64,000 bases of DNA from Streptomyces sp. 2131.1. Its GTDB lineage: Bacteria; Actinomycetota; Actinomycetes; Streptomycetales; Streptomycetaceae. The stretch covers positions 6,684,001-6,748,000 of the forward strand of contig NZ_FNSY01000001.1 of the NCBI RefSeq assembly GCF_900105515.1, written 5' to 3'. This document shows positions 26,785-35,554 of this stretch, one piece after another (position 1 is the first letter of the stretch; each line of letters opens with the position of its first letter). The notes below the pieces were generated by a model. The model searched no databases. It saw only the letters and a list, made by a program, of their open reading frames with translations, and had not been told where the DNA came from. The position numbers and the translations under genes were made by a program.

Positions 26785-28329
26785 ATGACGGTACGGGACA
26801 GCTATGACGCGGTGATCGTGGGCGGCGGCCACAACGGCCTGGTCGCGGCGGGCTACCTGGCCCGAGCCGGCCGGCGGGTGCTGGTCCTGGAACGCCTCCC
26901 GGCCACCGGGGGAGCGGCCGTCTCGACCCGCCCCTTCGCCGGGGTCGACGCCCGGCTCTCCCGCTACTCCTACCTGGTCTCGCTGCTCCCGCGGAAGATC
27001 GTCCGCGACCTCGGTCTGGACTTCGCCGTACGCAATCGGACCGTGTCCTCGTACACCCCGGCCGTCCGCGACGGACGGCCCACCGCCCTCCTCGTCGGCG
27101 GCGACGGAACCCGCGACTCCTTCGCCGCACTCACCGGTTCGGACCGCGAGTACGAGGCGTGGCAGCGCTTCTACACGATGACCGGGCGGCTCGCCGGCCG
27201 CGCCTTCCCGACCCTGACCGAACCGCTGCCCACCCGCGAGGCGCTGCGGGAGCGGATCGGCGACGCGGACGCCTGGCGCATGCTGTTCGAGGAGCCCATC
27301 GGCGTCGCCGTCGAGGAGCACTTCGCGGACGACCTCGTGCGCGGCGTCGTCCTCACCGACGCGCTGATCGGCACGTTCGCCGACGCCCACGACGCCTCAC
27401 TGCTCCAGAACCGCTGCTTCCTCTACCACGTGATCGGCGGCGGCACCGGCGACTGGGACGTCCCGGTCGGCGGCATGGGCGCGCTCACCGACGCCCTCGC
27501 CGGGGCCGCCCTGGCCGCCGGCGCCGAGATCCGTACCGGCCACGAGGTGCTGCGGGTCGACACCGACGGGACGCGCGCCGAGGTGACCGTACGCACGGAC
27601 GACGGCGAACACACCGTCGGCGCACGCCGGGTCCTGGTCAACGCGTCCCCGCAGGCCCTCGCCGCCCTCCTCGGGGACGAGCCGCCGACCCCCGCCGAGG
27701 GCGCCCAGCTCAAGGTGAACATGCTCCTCACCCGGCTGCCCCGGCTCCGCGACCGGTCGGTGGACCCGCGCGAGGCGTTCGCCGGTACGTTCCACATCGC
27801 CGAGGGGTACGGGCAGCTCGCCGCCGCACACCGGGACGCCTCGGCGGGACGCCTGCCCGCCGCACCGCCGTCCGAGATCTACTGCCACTCGCTGACGGAC
27901 CCCTCGATCCTCGGCCCGGACCTCGCCGCCCGGGGCTACCAGACCCTGACCCTCTTCGGCCTGCACACCCCGGCCCGCCTCTTCGCCGACGACAACGAGA
28001 CCACCCGCGCCACCCTGCTCCGGGCCACCCTCGCGGAACTCGACGCGCACCTGGAGGAGCCGCTCGCCGACTGCCTGGCGCTCGATGCGAACGGCGAGCC
28101 GTGCATCGAGGCGAAGACCCCGCTCGACCTCGAACGCGACCTGCGCCTGCCGGGTGGCCACATCTTCCACCGCGACCTCGCGTTCCCCTACGCCACGGAG
28201 GCCACCGGCCGCTGGGGCGTGGAGACCGCGCACCCCAACGTCCTGCTGTGCGGGGCGGGCGCGGTGCGCGGCGGCGGGGTGAGCGGGGTCCCCGGCCACA
28301 ACGCGGCGATGGCGGCGCTGGGGTTGTGA
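26785..28329 (+). CDS. FAD-dependent phytoene desaturase-like oxidoreductase
   Basis: A 514-residue flavoprotein of the CrtI/PYROXD2 amine-oxidase-fold family. The dinucleotide fold is at the N-terminus (DAVIVGGGHNGLVAAGYLAR then VLVLERLPATGGAA). The C-terminal FAD motif is LLCGAGAVRGGGVSGVPGHNAA. It lacks carotenoid-cluster neighbours, so carotenoid desaturation should not be assumed; PYROXD2-type relatives are of unknown substrate. ATG 26785 is chosen because AAGGGG precedes it; a GTG at 26770 in the same frame would add five residues and a TTA codon. A hairpin lies after the stop and converges on the membrane-protein gene. Confidence 0.82.
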   Translation: MTVRDSYDAVIVGGGHNGLVAAGYLARAGRRVLVLERLPATGGAAVSTRPFAGVDARLSRYSYLVSLLPRKIVRDLGLDFAVRNRTVSSYTPAVRDGRPTALLVGGDGTRDSFAALTGSDREYEAWQRFYTMTGRLAGRAFPTLTEPLPTREALRERIGDADAWRMLFEEPIGVAVEEHFADDLVRGVVLTDALIGTFADAHDASLLQNRCFLYHVIGGGTGDWDVPVGGMGALTDALAGAALAAGAEIRTGHEVLRVDTDGTRAEVTVRTDDGEHTVGARRVLVNASPQALAALLGDEPPTPAEGAQLKVNMLLTRLPRLRDRSVDPREAFAGTFHIAEGYGQLAAAHRDASAGRLPAAPPSEIYCHSLTDPSILGPDLAARGYQTLTLFGLHTPARLFADDNETTRATLLRATLAELDAHLEEPLADCLALDANGEPCIEAKTPLDLERDLRLPGGHIFHRDLAFPYATEATGRWGVETAHPNVLLCGAGAVRGGGVSGVPGHNAAMAALGL

Positions 28330-28335
28330 CCCCGG

Positions 28336-28364
28336 GGGCCGCTGAAGACAGGCGCTAGCGGCCC
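28336..28364. terminator. 8-bp hairpin between convergent genes
   Basis: GGGCCGCT (28336-28343) pairs with AGCGGCCC (28357-28364). The right arm runs into the stop codon region of the gene on the other strand (ending 28355), so it can only end the rightward transcript cleanly. Confidence 0.55.
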
Positions 28365-29344
28365 AGCGCCTGACGCACGCTCACGTCGTGGTACTTGCCC
28401 AGCCGGTACAGCTCCCAGCACGACAGCACCGTCACCGACACCGGTCCGCCGAGCAGGAACGCGATCCGGGCCAGGGCGGGGACATCCGCGTTCTCGTTGT
28501 TGAACACGGCGAGGGCCGCCATCACCCAGACCAGCAGGGTGGCGAGGACCGGCGGCAGCACCTCGTGGATGTCTGCCGTGCGGAACACATGCGTGAGGCA
28601 GAGCCAGATCCCGTACAGGGCGAAGCCCAAGGACCACGCGCAGAGCGTGATGATCACGACCTTGCCGGGAGTCCCGACGGCGTCGCGGAAGGCGGTGGTC
28701 GCCGCGTCGGGCGCCATGGCCAGCGGGAACGTGGCCATCGACCCCATCAGCGCCGCCACCGCCCCGAAGGACTTGAGGGACCTCCGAAGGTAGAGCCCGC
28801 GCAGAGCGCCCCGCGCGGCGAACGCGAACAGGGCGATCACGAACGGGAACGCGCACACCAGGACGAGCGTGCTGATCCAGCTGTCGCCGAACTTGTCGTC
28901 CGCCACCTCCCCGACGCCCTTGGCGCTGTCGACCGGCTTGTACGACATGACCAGGACGAGCCAGGCGACAATCCCGAGGCCGGTCCGCCAGTTCTGGATC
29001 CTGCGCACCGTCGGGTCCTCGACGGTGTCCGGGCGGGAGGGGCGGAAGGCGCGCTGGGCCGCGTAGAACGGGTTGTAGACGCACTTGAGGATCCGCTGTC
29101 CGCGCGACAGCGGCGGCCGGGGCGGGAGCGGCGACGGGGGCTGCGGACCGTACGGCCCCGGCGGGTACGGGCCCTGGGGCGGCACTGTTCCGCCCGGCGG
29201 GTAGGGCCCCGCGCCGGGACCGCCCGGTCCACCCGGCCCGCCGGGGTACGGGTGGGGGTACGGGCCGGGTCCGGGACCCGGGCCGGGCTGTCCGGGGCCG
29301 GGCCCGCCGGGCGGTCCCCAGGGGCCGTTGCCGTAGGTACTCAT
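28355..29344 (-). CDS. multi-pass membrane protein with Gly/Pro-rich N-terminus
   Basis: A 329-residue membrane protein of unknown function. The first ~75 residues are almost only Gly, Pro and Tyr (repeats of PGGPGGPG and GPYPPG), a disordered cytoplasmic tail. After SRGQRILKCVYNPFYAAQRAF come about five or six hydrophobic segments between residues 110 and 320 (for example ISTLVLVCAFPFVIALFAFA, then VVIITLCAWSLGFALYGIWL). No transport or enzymatic motif was found. ATG 29344 is preferred to one three codons earlier. Similar Pro-rich-tail membrane proteins are common in Streptomyces and some cluster with secretion or division genes, but no such context exists here. Confidence 0.7.
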   Translation of the reverse strand: MSTYGNGPWGPPGGPGPGQPGPGPGPGPYPHPYPGGPGGPGGPGAGPYPPGGTVPPQGPYPPGPYGPQPPSPLPPRPPLSRGQRILKCVYNPFYAAQRAFRPSRPDTVEDPTVRRIQNWRTGLGIVAWLVLVMSYKPVDSAKGVGEVADDKFGDSWISTLVLVCAFPFVIALFAFAARGALRGLYLRRSLKSFGAVAALMGSMATFPLAMAPDAATTAFRDAVGTPGKVVIITLCAWSLGFALYGIWLCLTHVFRTADIHEVLPPVLATLLVWVMAALAVFNNENADVPALARIAFLLGGPVSVTVLSCWELYRLGKYHDVSVRQALGR

Positions 29345-29429
29345 GCCGCGCATCCTCGATGGTTCGGTACCGGGCCGTACGCGGCGCGGCCAGGACCGCC
29401 CGCTCGGCGTGCGGCGTGAGCCTACCCAT

Positions 29430-29464
29430 CCCGGAGGCCGGACGTGCGCGTTCCGGCCTCCGGG
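29430..29464. terminator. 13-bp stem terminator downstream of the serine hydrolase gene
   Basis: CCCGGAGGCCGGA (29430-29442) and TCCGGCCTCCGGG (29452-29464) are exact complements with a 9-nt loop, 25 bases beyond the stop of the leftward serine hydrolase gene (29489). It separates that gene from the next leftward gene at 29344. Confidence 0.8.
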
Positions 29465-29488
29465 ACCGGTTCCCCGGAGGAGCGGCGG

Positions 29489-31318
29489 TCAGTCCGCCGA
29501 CGCGGCCCAGCCCACGGCCGTGATGCGCCGGGCGTCACCCGGCCGGTTCTCGTCGAAGACCGTACGGCCGCCGTCCTCGACCCGGACGGCGTCCACGTAC
29601 ACCCCGCGGCCCACGTACAACTGGTCCGTCGTGTACCGCCAGCGCAGCACGGTTCCGGTGCCGCGCCACTGTGCGAGGTCCGCGTCGAGGTGGTGCCAGA
29701 CCCGGCCCGACCAGCCGGAGAGCGAGCCGTCCGGGTGCGACTCGGATTCCGGGTCGCGGCCCCGGCCCGTCGGGGTGGTGGTGAACGGGACCGGCTGCCA
29801 GGTGGCGCCGGCGTCCGTCGACGCCTCCAGGTGGAGGAAGTCGGACGCCGGTTCGGTGTCCCACCACAGCGCACAGCTCAGCCGGGCGCGCGAGGAGGAC
29901 AGCGGCAGCGACGGCAGCGCCAGGGTGGCCGTGGCGGCGCTCGCCATTCCGGAGAACCAGGCCGTACGCCCCCGTTCCGGCCGGACCGCGACCGCCCGGG
30001 CCATCTGGTTGGCCGTGGCGACACGCGGCGCGCTGCCGGAGCGCCAGCTGCGGACCGGATGCACGGAGTTGCCGAGCACGATCAGGAACGAGTCCGTGCT
30101 CGGGTCCAGGACCAGGCTGGTGCCGGTGAAGCCGGTGTGCCCCGCCGTACGGGGCGTGGCCATGGCTCCCATGTACCAGTGCTGGTAGAGCTCGAAGCCG
30201 AGGCCGTGCGCGTCACCGGGGAACGCCGTGTTGAAGTCGGTGAACAGCAGGTCGACCGAGTCCTCCGAGAGGATGCGCGCCCGCCCGTACACCCCGCCGT
30301 TGAGCAGGGTGCGCGCGAGGACCGCGAGGTCCCAGGCGCACGAGAACACCCCGGCGTGCCCGGCGACGCCGTCCAGGCTGTACGCGTTCTCGTCGTGCAC
30401 CTCGCCCCACACCAGGCCGCGGTCGAGTCCCGACCAGGGGAGCCGGGCGTCCTCGGTCGCGGCGATCTTCGGCTTCCAGGAGGCGGGCGGGTTGTACCGG
30501 GTGCGGTGCATTCCGAGCGGCCCGGTGATCCGCTCGCGCAGCAGGACGTCCAGGGGGCGTCCGGTCAGCTTCTCCAGGACCAGCTGGAGCGAGATCAGGT
30601 TGAGGTCGGAGTAGAGGTAGACCGTGCCGGGCGGGTTGGCCGGCACCTCCTTCCACAGCAGCTCCAGCTTCCCTTCCCGGGTCGGCGCGCTGTACAGCGG
30701 GATCCAGGCGGTGAACCCCGAGGTGTGCGTGAGCAGCTGACGGATGGTGACGTCCTGCTTGCCGCCGCCCGCGAACTCCGGGAGGTACGAGGCGACCGTC
30801 GCCTCCAGCTCCAGCGTGCCGCGCTCGATCTGCTGCACGGCCAGGATCGAGGTGAACAGCTTGGAGACCGACGCCAGGTCGAAGACCGTGTCCTCGGCCA
30901 TCGCGATCTGCTGGTCCGCGGGGAACTCCACACCGGTGTCGGTGGTCTCGTCGTACGCCGAGTAGCGCACCGCCTTGCCGATCGGGTGGTGCAGCGCAAC
31001 CGTCCCGCCCCGGCCCGCGAGCAGCACCGCGCCCGCGTACCAGGGGTGTTTGGGCGAGGCGGCCAGGTAGCGCTCCGCCTCGGTGACCAGCTGGTCGAGC
31101 GGTCCCTGCGACAGCCCGGCGCGGGAGGCCGGACCGTGCCGCAGCGTCGGCTTCGCGTCCCGGCCCGTGTGCATCCCCGACGACTCCGTCCCCGACTCCG
31201 TGGCAGACGCCGTGCCCGCGAACGGGATGGGCGCCAGGGCGAGTGCTCCGCCCAGGGCCAGCATCCCACCGCCGACCCGCCGCCGGCTGATACCCCCACC
31301 CGCCGTGTCCTGCGTCAT
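29489..31318 (-). CDS. exported beta-lactamase-class-C-type serine hydrolase, probable Tat substrate
   Basis: A 609-residue exported hydrolase. The N-terminus SRRRVGGGMLALGGALALAP with signal end near TASA (about residue 39) looks like a twin-arginine signal. The PF00144-type domain covers about 75-430: the SxxK motif is Ser150-Val-Ser-Lys153 (DLASVSKLFT), and YSD follows in VYLYSDLNLISLQ as the second catalytic motif. The last ~170 residues form a beta-rich domain (DAGATWQPVPFTT ... LRWRYTTDQLYVGRGVYVDAVRVED) like MAM/immune-inhibitor-A domains. Relatives such as Bacillus YbbE occur in cell-wall recycling loci; amidase, esterase or peptidase activity is possible. GGAAGGGG precedes ATG 31318, and a GAAAGT palindrome sits 23 bases upstream. 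Confidence 0.85.
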   Translation of the reverse strand: MTQDTAGGGISRRRVGGGMLALGGALALAPIPFAGTASATESGTESSGMHTGRDAKPTLRHGPASRAGLSQGPLDQLVTEAERYLAASPKHPWYAGAVLLAGRGGTVALHHPIGKAVRYSAYDETTDTGVEFPADQQIAMAEDTVFDLASVSKLFTSILAVQQIERGTLELEATVASYLPEFAGGGKQDVTIRQLLTHTSGFTAWIPLYSAPTREGKLELLWKEVPANPPGTVYLYSDLNLISLQLVLEKLTGRPLDVLLRERITGPLGMHRTRYNPPASWKPKIAATEDARLPWSGLDRGLVWGEVHDENAYSLDGVAGHAGVFSCAWDLAVLARTLLNGGVYGRARILSEDSVDLLFTDFNTAFPGDAHGLGFELYQHWYMGAMATPRTAGHTGFTGTSLVLDPSTDSFLIVLGNSVHPVRSWRSGSAPRVATANQMARAVAVRPERGRTAWFSGMASAATATLALPSLPLSSSRARLSCALWWDTEPASDFLHLEASTDAGATWQPVPFTTTPTGRGRDPESESHPDGSLSGWSGRVWHHLDADLAQWRGTGTVLRWRYTTDQLYVGRGVYVDAVRVEDGGRTVFDENRPGDARRITAVGWAASAD

Positions 31319-31340
31319 GCGCTGCCCCTTCCCACTGCCT

Positions 31341-31353
31341 GAAAGTAACTTTC
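31341..31353 (-). promoter_or_regulatory. 13-bp perfect palindrome, candidate operator of the serine hydrolase gene
   Basis: GAAAGTAACTTTC is a perfect palindrome about one central A, 23-35 bases upstream of the serine hydrolase ATG. That is where a repressor would overlap promoter or ribosome access. From memory, sites of this shape go with RpiR/MurR-type regulators of N-acetylmuramic-acid use, and the gene fits that role; the regulator itself is not in the window. Confidence 0.5.
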
Positions 31354-31471
31354 GGAATTCCGTCCGGGCGTGAAACTTCCTGCCGAGCTGAGAGGTTACT
31401 GTCAGGACCCGCCGTCTCGTAGGGGCGGGAGCCACAAAGAATCTGATGTCCCATCAACAACTGTCGTGGCG

Positions 31472-33892
31472 TCAGTGGTGCGAGGGACCCCGCCCCTCGT
31501 GCACCCGCACCACCCGCAGGGCGGGCGACCGCAGGATGTCCTTCTCGCAGAACCGTGACGTCACCCAGCGCCCGCGCGAGAACAGCTCGGTCTGGTCACT
31601 GAAGTGCGGCGAGCCGGCATTTGACGACTGGGAGTACGTGAGCAGCGTGCGCGCCACCGGGCAGGGGCCGCCGTCCCAGCCGACGGCCTGGATGTAGCTG
31701 GACCCGGTCGACACGTCCGTATACGCGCCCGCCGACGCGTCCCACACGCCCTCGGTCTTGTTCCAGACGCCCAGCGCCTCCGTACCTCCGCTCAGCGCGA
31801 TGCGCTCCGAGCCCCGCCGTACCCACTGGTGCTCGCCCAGCGGCGCGTCCAGTGCGACCCCCGCGCCCCGCAGTTCGCCCACCGCGTCCGCGAGGGCCGC
31901 GAGGACCCCCGGGGCCGAGGTGTCGAGCGTGTTCGGCGTGTGGACGGGGTCGGCGGGGGAGAAGGGCACCTTCCACAGCCGGTCGGCCGGCACCGCCACC
32001 GCCCTGCGCCAGAACCGGTCGAAGAGCAGCGCGCCCCGGCTCGACGTACCGGCCGTGCGGTCCCAGTCGCGCAGGACCGGGCACGCGGCCGACACGTCAA
32101 TGTCCTTGCCGTCGCTCCCGGCCGCCGTCCCGCCGGGCAGCGCCGCACACGCCTCGGCCACGGCGGACGCGGCCAGCTCCCCGGCAGGCACCCGGTTCGC
32201 GAACTGCTGGTGCTGGAGGCTCGCCACGGTCAGCCCGCCGTCCCGCGCCATCGCCGACACGTCCCGGAGCGCGCCCCGGGTACGGACCGAGCGCGGCGTG
32301 GCGACCGTGCCGAAGATCCGCCCGTAGCCGGTGAGCGGCTGCCCGGCGTTGGCCAGCCAGGCGCTGTCGTTGGAGTTCTCCACGTACGGCACGTTCTCCA
32401 GGACCGGCATATGGCCGGGGCCGAAGATGCCGGGCTGCACCGCGTCCGGATCGGAGCCGGTGGCGCACTCACCGCGCGAGCCGTCCAGCACCGCCAGGCC
32501 CGACGCCGGGAACGTCGCCCGCCCCAGCGGCGTCGAGCAGCGCTCCGCCAGCTCGTCGGTGACCCTCGGCAGCACCTGCGCCTGCGAGAAGAACGTGTGT
32601 CCCGAGGAGTCCGCCGCGATCGTGTTCACCCACGGCAGGCCCTGGGTCCGCCGCAGCGCCTCCTTCACCCCGGCCGTGGACCGGGCCGTGCTGAACCCGA
32701 GCGCGGTGTCGCCGGAGCGCAGATTGGCCGCGTTCGGATCGTCCAGCGCGTACGCGGTCGTCCCCGTCCACGGCAGCGGCAGGCCCGTGCCGAGGGAGGT
32801 GACGACCGGGCCGTACCGGGTCCACCACTGCGTACGCGTCACCGTGGCGCCGCCCGCCACCGCGACGGCCACCGACCGCTTCGTCATCCGGTGCCGCCTG
32901 CCGTCCACCAGGTAGACGGTCGGGTCGTCCGGAGCGAGCGTGAGCTGCCGCAGATCCATGGTGACCCCTGTGGCCACGGTGTGGCTCCACGCGATGTGCG
33001 CGTTGTGCCCGATCGAGACAGTCGCCGATCCCAGCAGCGAGCCGCCCGCCACGTCGAGCCTGCCCGGGATGGTCTGCTGCGACTGCCAGAACCGCCGCCC
33101 GCCCTCCCACGGGTAGTGCGGGTTGCCGAGCAGCAGCCCGCGCCCGTTCGCCGTCGTCCCGCCGCTGAACGCCACCGCGTTGGACCCCATGTCCGCGTCC
33201 CGCGCCGACAGCAGCCGCTCCGCCGCCTCCGCCGCGCCCGACGGCGACGGGGGAGCGGATTCCGGCGCGCCGGCGGGCGGCCGCGCGGTTGTGATCCCGT
33301 CGACGGCCCGCCCCTGCCCGCCGAGGACCGACAGGGCGTACGAGCGTGCCGCGACGTCGACAGCGGTGACCGGACGCACCCACCGGGCGCCCCGGCACGC
33401 CGGATCGGTGATCCGGTTCTGCGCCAGCCAGGCGTTGTACCCGGCCGCCCACCCTCGTTGCAGCTCCTTCACCGAACGGCTCGGACCCGCCGGCGCGGGC
33501 GTCCTCAGCAGCTTCTCCACCGTGCGGTCGTCGCGCACCCCGCGGAAGTACAGGTCACTGGCTAGGTTCTTCGACGCCGACGACAGCGAGCCGTCGGGTG
33601 CCGCGTCCGGCCCGAACCAGCGGGAGCGTTCGCCGCGCAGCGTCACGAAGCCGTCGGCCAGCACGCACACCTGGTCGGCGGCCTGCGCCCAGCCGTTGCC
33701 GAAGCCCAGGTCCGCGTAGTCCTTGCCCACGATGTGCGGAATGCCGTACTCGGTGTAGCGGATCACGGCGGACAGCCCGCCGCCCGACGGATGGTGGGTG
33801 CGCGGGGCGTGCGCCGAGGCCGGTGGCAGCGAGGCCGACACGGTGAACAGGGCGAGGCCGGACACGGCAAGGATCCTCAGACGGTTCCACAA
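31472..33892 (-). CDS. secreted Ntn-hydrolase acylase (penicillin/aculeacin/AHL acylase family)
   Basis: An 806-residue secreted precursor that self-cleaves into alpha and beta chains. TTG 33892 is chosen: it follows GGGAGGA, and the protein then begins with a clean signal peptide (LRILAVSGLALFTVSASLPPASAHA, here LRILAVSGLALFTVS plus ASLPPASAHA). The alpha chain includes YTEYGIPHIVGKDYADLGFG and NGWAQAADQ; the spacer ends at DADMG, and the beta chain starts at Ser237 (SNAVAFSGG), the expected catalytic N-terminal serine. The beta chain shows LLGNPHYPWEGGRRFWQ and SHTVATG. Streptomyces relatives hydrolyse penicillin V, echinocandins and acyl-homoserine lactones, so quorum quenching or lipopeptide deacylation is possible. 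Substrate not deducible. Confidence 0.87.
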   Translation of the reverse strand: MWNRLRILAVSGLALFTVSASLPPASAHAPRTHHPSGGGLSAVIRYTEYGIPHIVGKDYADLGFGNGWAQAADQVCVLADGFVTLRGERSRWFGPDAAPDGSLSSASKNLASDLYFRGVRDDRTVEKLLRTPAPAGPSRSVKELQRGWAAGYNAWLAQNRITDPACRGARWVRPVTAVDVAARSYALSVLGGQGRAVDGITTARPPAGAPESAPPSPSGAAEAAERLLSARDADMGSNAVAFSGGTTANGRGLLLGNPHYPWEGGRRFWQSQQTIPGRLDVAGGSLLGSATVSIGHNAHIAWSHTVATGVTMDLRQLTLAPDDPTVYLVDGRRHRMTKRSVAVAVAGGATVTRTQWWTRYGPVVTSLGTGLPLPWTGTTAYALDDPNAANLRSGDTALGFSTARSTAGVKEALRRTQGLPWVNTIAADSSGHTFFSQAQVLPRVTDELAERCSTPLGRATFPASGLAVLDGSRGECATGSDPDAVQPGIFGPGHMPVLENVPYVENSNDSAWLANAGQPLTGYGRIFGTVATPRSVRTRGALRDVSAMARDGGLTVASLQHQQFANRVPAGELAASAVAEACAALPGGTAAGSDGKDIDVSAACPVLRDWDRTAGTSSRGALLFDRFWRRAVAVPADRLWKVPFSPADPVHTPNTLDTSAPGVLAALADAVGELRGAGVALDAPLGEHQWVRRGSERIALSGGTEALGVWNKTEGVWDASAGAYTDVSTGSSYIQAVGWDGGPCPVARTLLTYSQSSNAGSPHFSDQTELFSRGRWVTSRFCEKDILRSPALRVVRVHEGRGPSHH

Positions 33893-34014
33893 GGGAAACG
33901 GTCCTCCCAACTCTGCGGGTACGAAGGCCGGTTGCTCAGGAGTTCCAGATGTCGCGGGCAACTCAGCCAGCACCCGCCCACCCGTGTCAACAGCGCCGGG
34001 CGGGTTCCGGACCC

Positions 34015-34043
34015 TTGACCACCGGCCCCCGGCCGCACAGGAT
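34015..34043 (+). promoter_or_regulatory. sigma-70-like (HrdB) promoter with leaderless start
   Basis: TTGACC (34015-34020) and CAGGAT (34038-34043) are separated by 17 bases, a good vegetative Streptomyces promoter. Six bases later is the ATG at 34050, with no Shine-Dalgarno, so transcription should begin at the start codon of the acyl-CoA ligase. Confidence 0.65.
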
Positions 34044-34049
34044 CACGCC

Positions 34050-35549
34050 ATGACCGGTGTACGCAGCAGCACAGTCGACGGCGTCGTGACCCGCAGCGCG
34101 CGGCGCACCCCCGAACGCACCGCCCTGCGGTACGCCGGCCGGGCCTGGACCTACCGCGAGCTCGACGAGGCCGTCACCACCGCGGCCGCCGTCCTCACCG
34201 AGGGCCACGCGCTCAACCCCGGGGACCGGGTCGCCGCCTACGCGCACAACTCCGACGCGTACCTCATCGCCTTCCTCGCCTGCGCCCGCGCCGGGCTCGT
34301 CCACGTGCCCGTCAACCAGAACCTCACCGGCAACGATCTGGCGTACATCCTGCGCCAGTCCGGCAGCTCCCTGGTCCTCACCGACCCGGCGCTCGCGGAC
34401 CGGATCCCCGAGGGCTTCGCCGTACGGGCGCTGCGCGACGACGAGGGCTCGCTCCTGGCCGGGCTGGGCACGCCGCGCCCCTTCGCCGCCGCGCGCGAAC
34501 CGGCCGCCGACGACCTGGTCCAGCTGCTGTACACCTCCGGGACCACCGCGCTCCCCAAGGGCGCGATGATGACGAACGGCGCCCTCGTCCACGAGTACGT
34601 CAGCGCTGTCACCGCGCTCGGCCTGAGCGCCGGGGACCGGCCCGTCCACGCGCTGCCGCTGTACCACTCGGCGCAGATGCATGTGTTCCTGCTGCCCTAC
34701 CTCGCGGTGGGCGCCGAGAACACGGTGCTCGACGCGCCGGACGCGGCCCGGATCTTCGACCTGGTCGAGTCGGGGCGGGCCGACAGCCTCTTCGCCCCGC
34801 CCACCGTCTGGATCGGCCTCGCCAACCACCCCGAGTTCGCCACCCGCGACCTCGGCGGACTGCGCAAGGCGTACTACGGCGCGTCGATCATGCCCGTGCC
34901 CGTCCTGGAACGCCTGCGCGACCGGCTGCCCGGACTGGCCTTCTACAACTGCTTCGGGCAGAGCGAGATCGGCCCGCTGGCCACCGTGCTCGGACCGGAC
35001 GAGCACGAGGGCCGGATGGACTCCTGCGGCAGGCCCGTCCTCTTCGTCGAGGCGAAGGTGGTCGACGAGAACGGCAAGGACGTCCCCGACGGCACCGCGG
35101 GCGAGGTGGTCTACCGCTCGCCCCAGCTGTGCGACGGCTACTGGGACAAGCCGGAGGAGAGCGCGGAGGCGTTCCGGGACGGCTGGTTCCACTCCGGTGA
35201 CTTGGCCGTCCGGGACGCGGAGGGCTACTTCACCGTCGTCGACCGGGTGAAGGACGTCATCAACTCCGGTGGGGTCCTCGTCGCCTCCCGGCAGGTCGAG
35301 GACGCCCTCTACACCCACCCCGCGGTCGCCGAGACGGCCGTCGTCGGGCTGCCCGACGAGCGCTGGATCGAGGCGGTCACCGCCGTCGTCGTCCTGAAGG
35401 GCGAGGCCGGCGAGGAGGAGCTGATCGCACACGCCCGTGAACGGCTTGCCCACTTCAAGGCGCCCAAGCGGGTCGTGTTCGTGGACGCCCTCCCGCGCAA
35501 CGCCAGCGGCAAGATCCTCAAGCGCGAGCTGCGCGACCGCCTCGCCTGA
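34050..35549 (+). CDS. AMP-forming acyl-CoA synthetase (ANL superfamily)
   Basis: A 499-residue adenylating enzyme, probably a medium/long-chain fatty-acyl- or aryl-CoA ligase. The ATP-binding motif is LLYTSGTTALPKGAMM (about 165-180), followed by LPLYHSAQMHVFLLP, the adenylate motif NCFGQSEIGP, DGWFHSGDLAVRDAEGYF and the hinge region VVDRVKDVINSGG; the C-terminal catalytic lysine is in NASGKILKRELRD. All core residues appear intact. It may belong with the divergent acylase gene (157 bases apart) or act alone. Translation is likely leaderless. It converges with the DUF574-like gene, only 5 bases apart. Confidence 0.88.
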   Translation: MTGVRSSTVDGVVTRSARRTPERTALRYAGRAWTYRELDEAVTTAAAVLTEGHALNPGDRVAAYAHNSDAYLIAFLACARAGLVHVPVNQNLTGNDLAYILRQSGSSLVLTDPALADRIPEGFAVRALRDDEGSLLAGLGTPRPFAAAREPAADDLVQLLYTSGTTALPKGAMMTNGALVHEYVSAVTALGLSAGDRPVHALPLYHSAQMHVFLLPYLAVGAENTVLDAPDAARIFDLVESGRADSLFAPPTVWIGLANHPEFATRDLGGLRKAYYGASIMPVPVLERLRDRLPGLAFYNCFGQSEIGPLATVLGPDEHEGRMDSCGRPVLFVEAKVVDENGKDVPDGTAGEVVYRSPQLCDGYWDKPEESAEAFRDGWFHSGDLAVRDAEGYFTVVDRVKDVINSGGVLVASRQVEDALYTHPAVAETAVVGLPDERWIEAVTAVVVLKGEAGEEELIAHARERLAHFKAPKRVVFVDALPRNASGKILKRELRDRLA

Positions 35550-35554
35550 GCCCC

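Noticed and set aside
26785..28329. Carotenoid phytoene desaturase
   Set aside because: No crtB, crtE or other carotenoid genes are adjacent and the protein looks like the PYROXD2-type branch.
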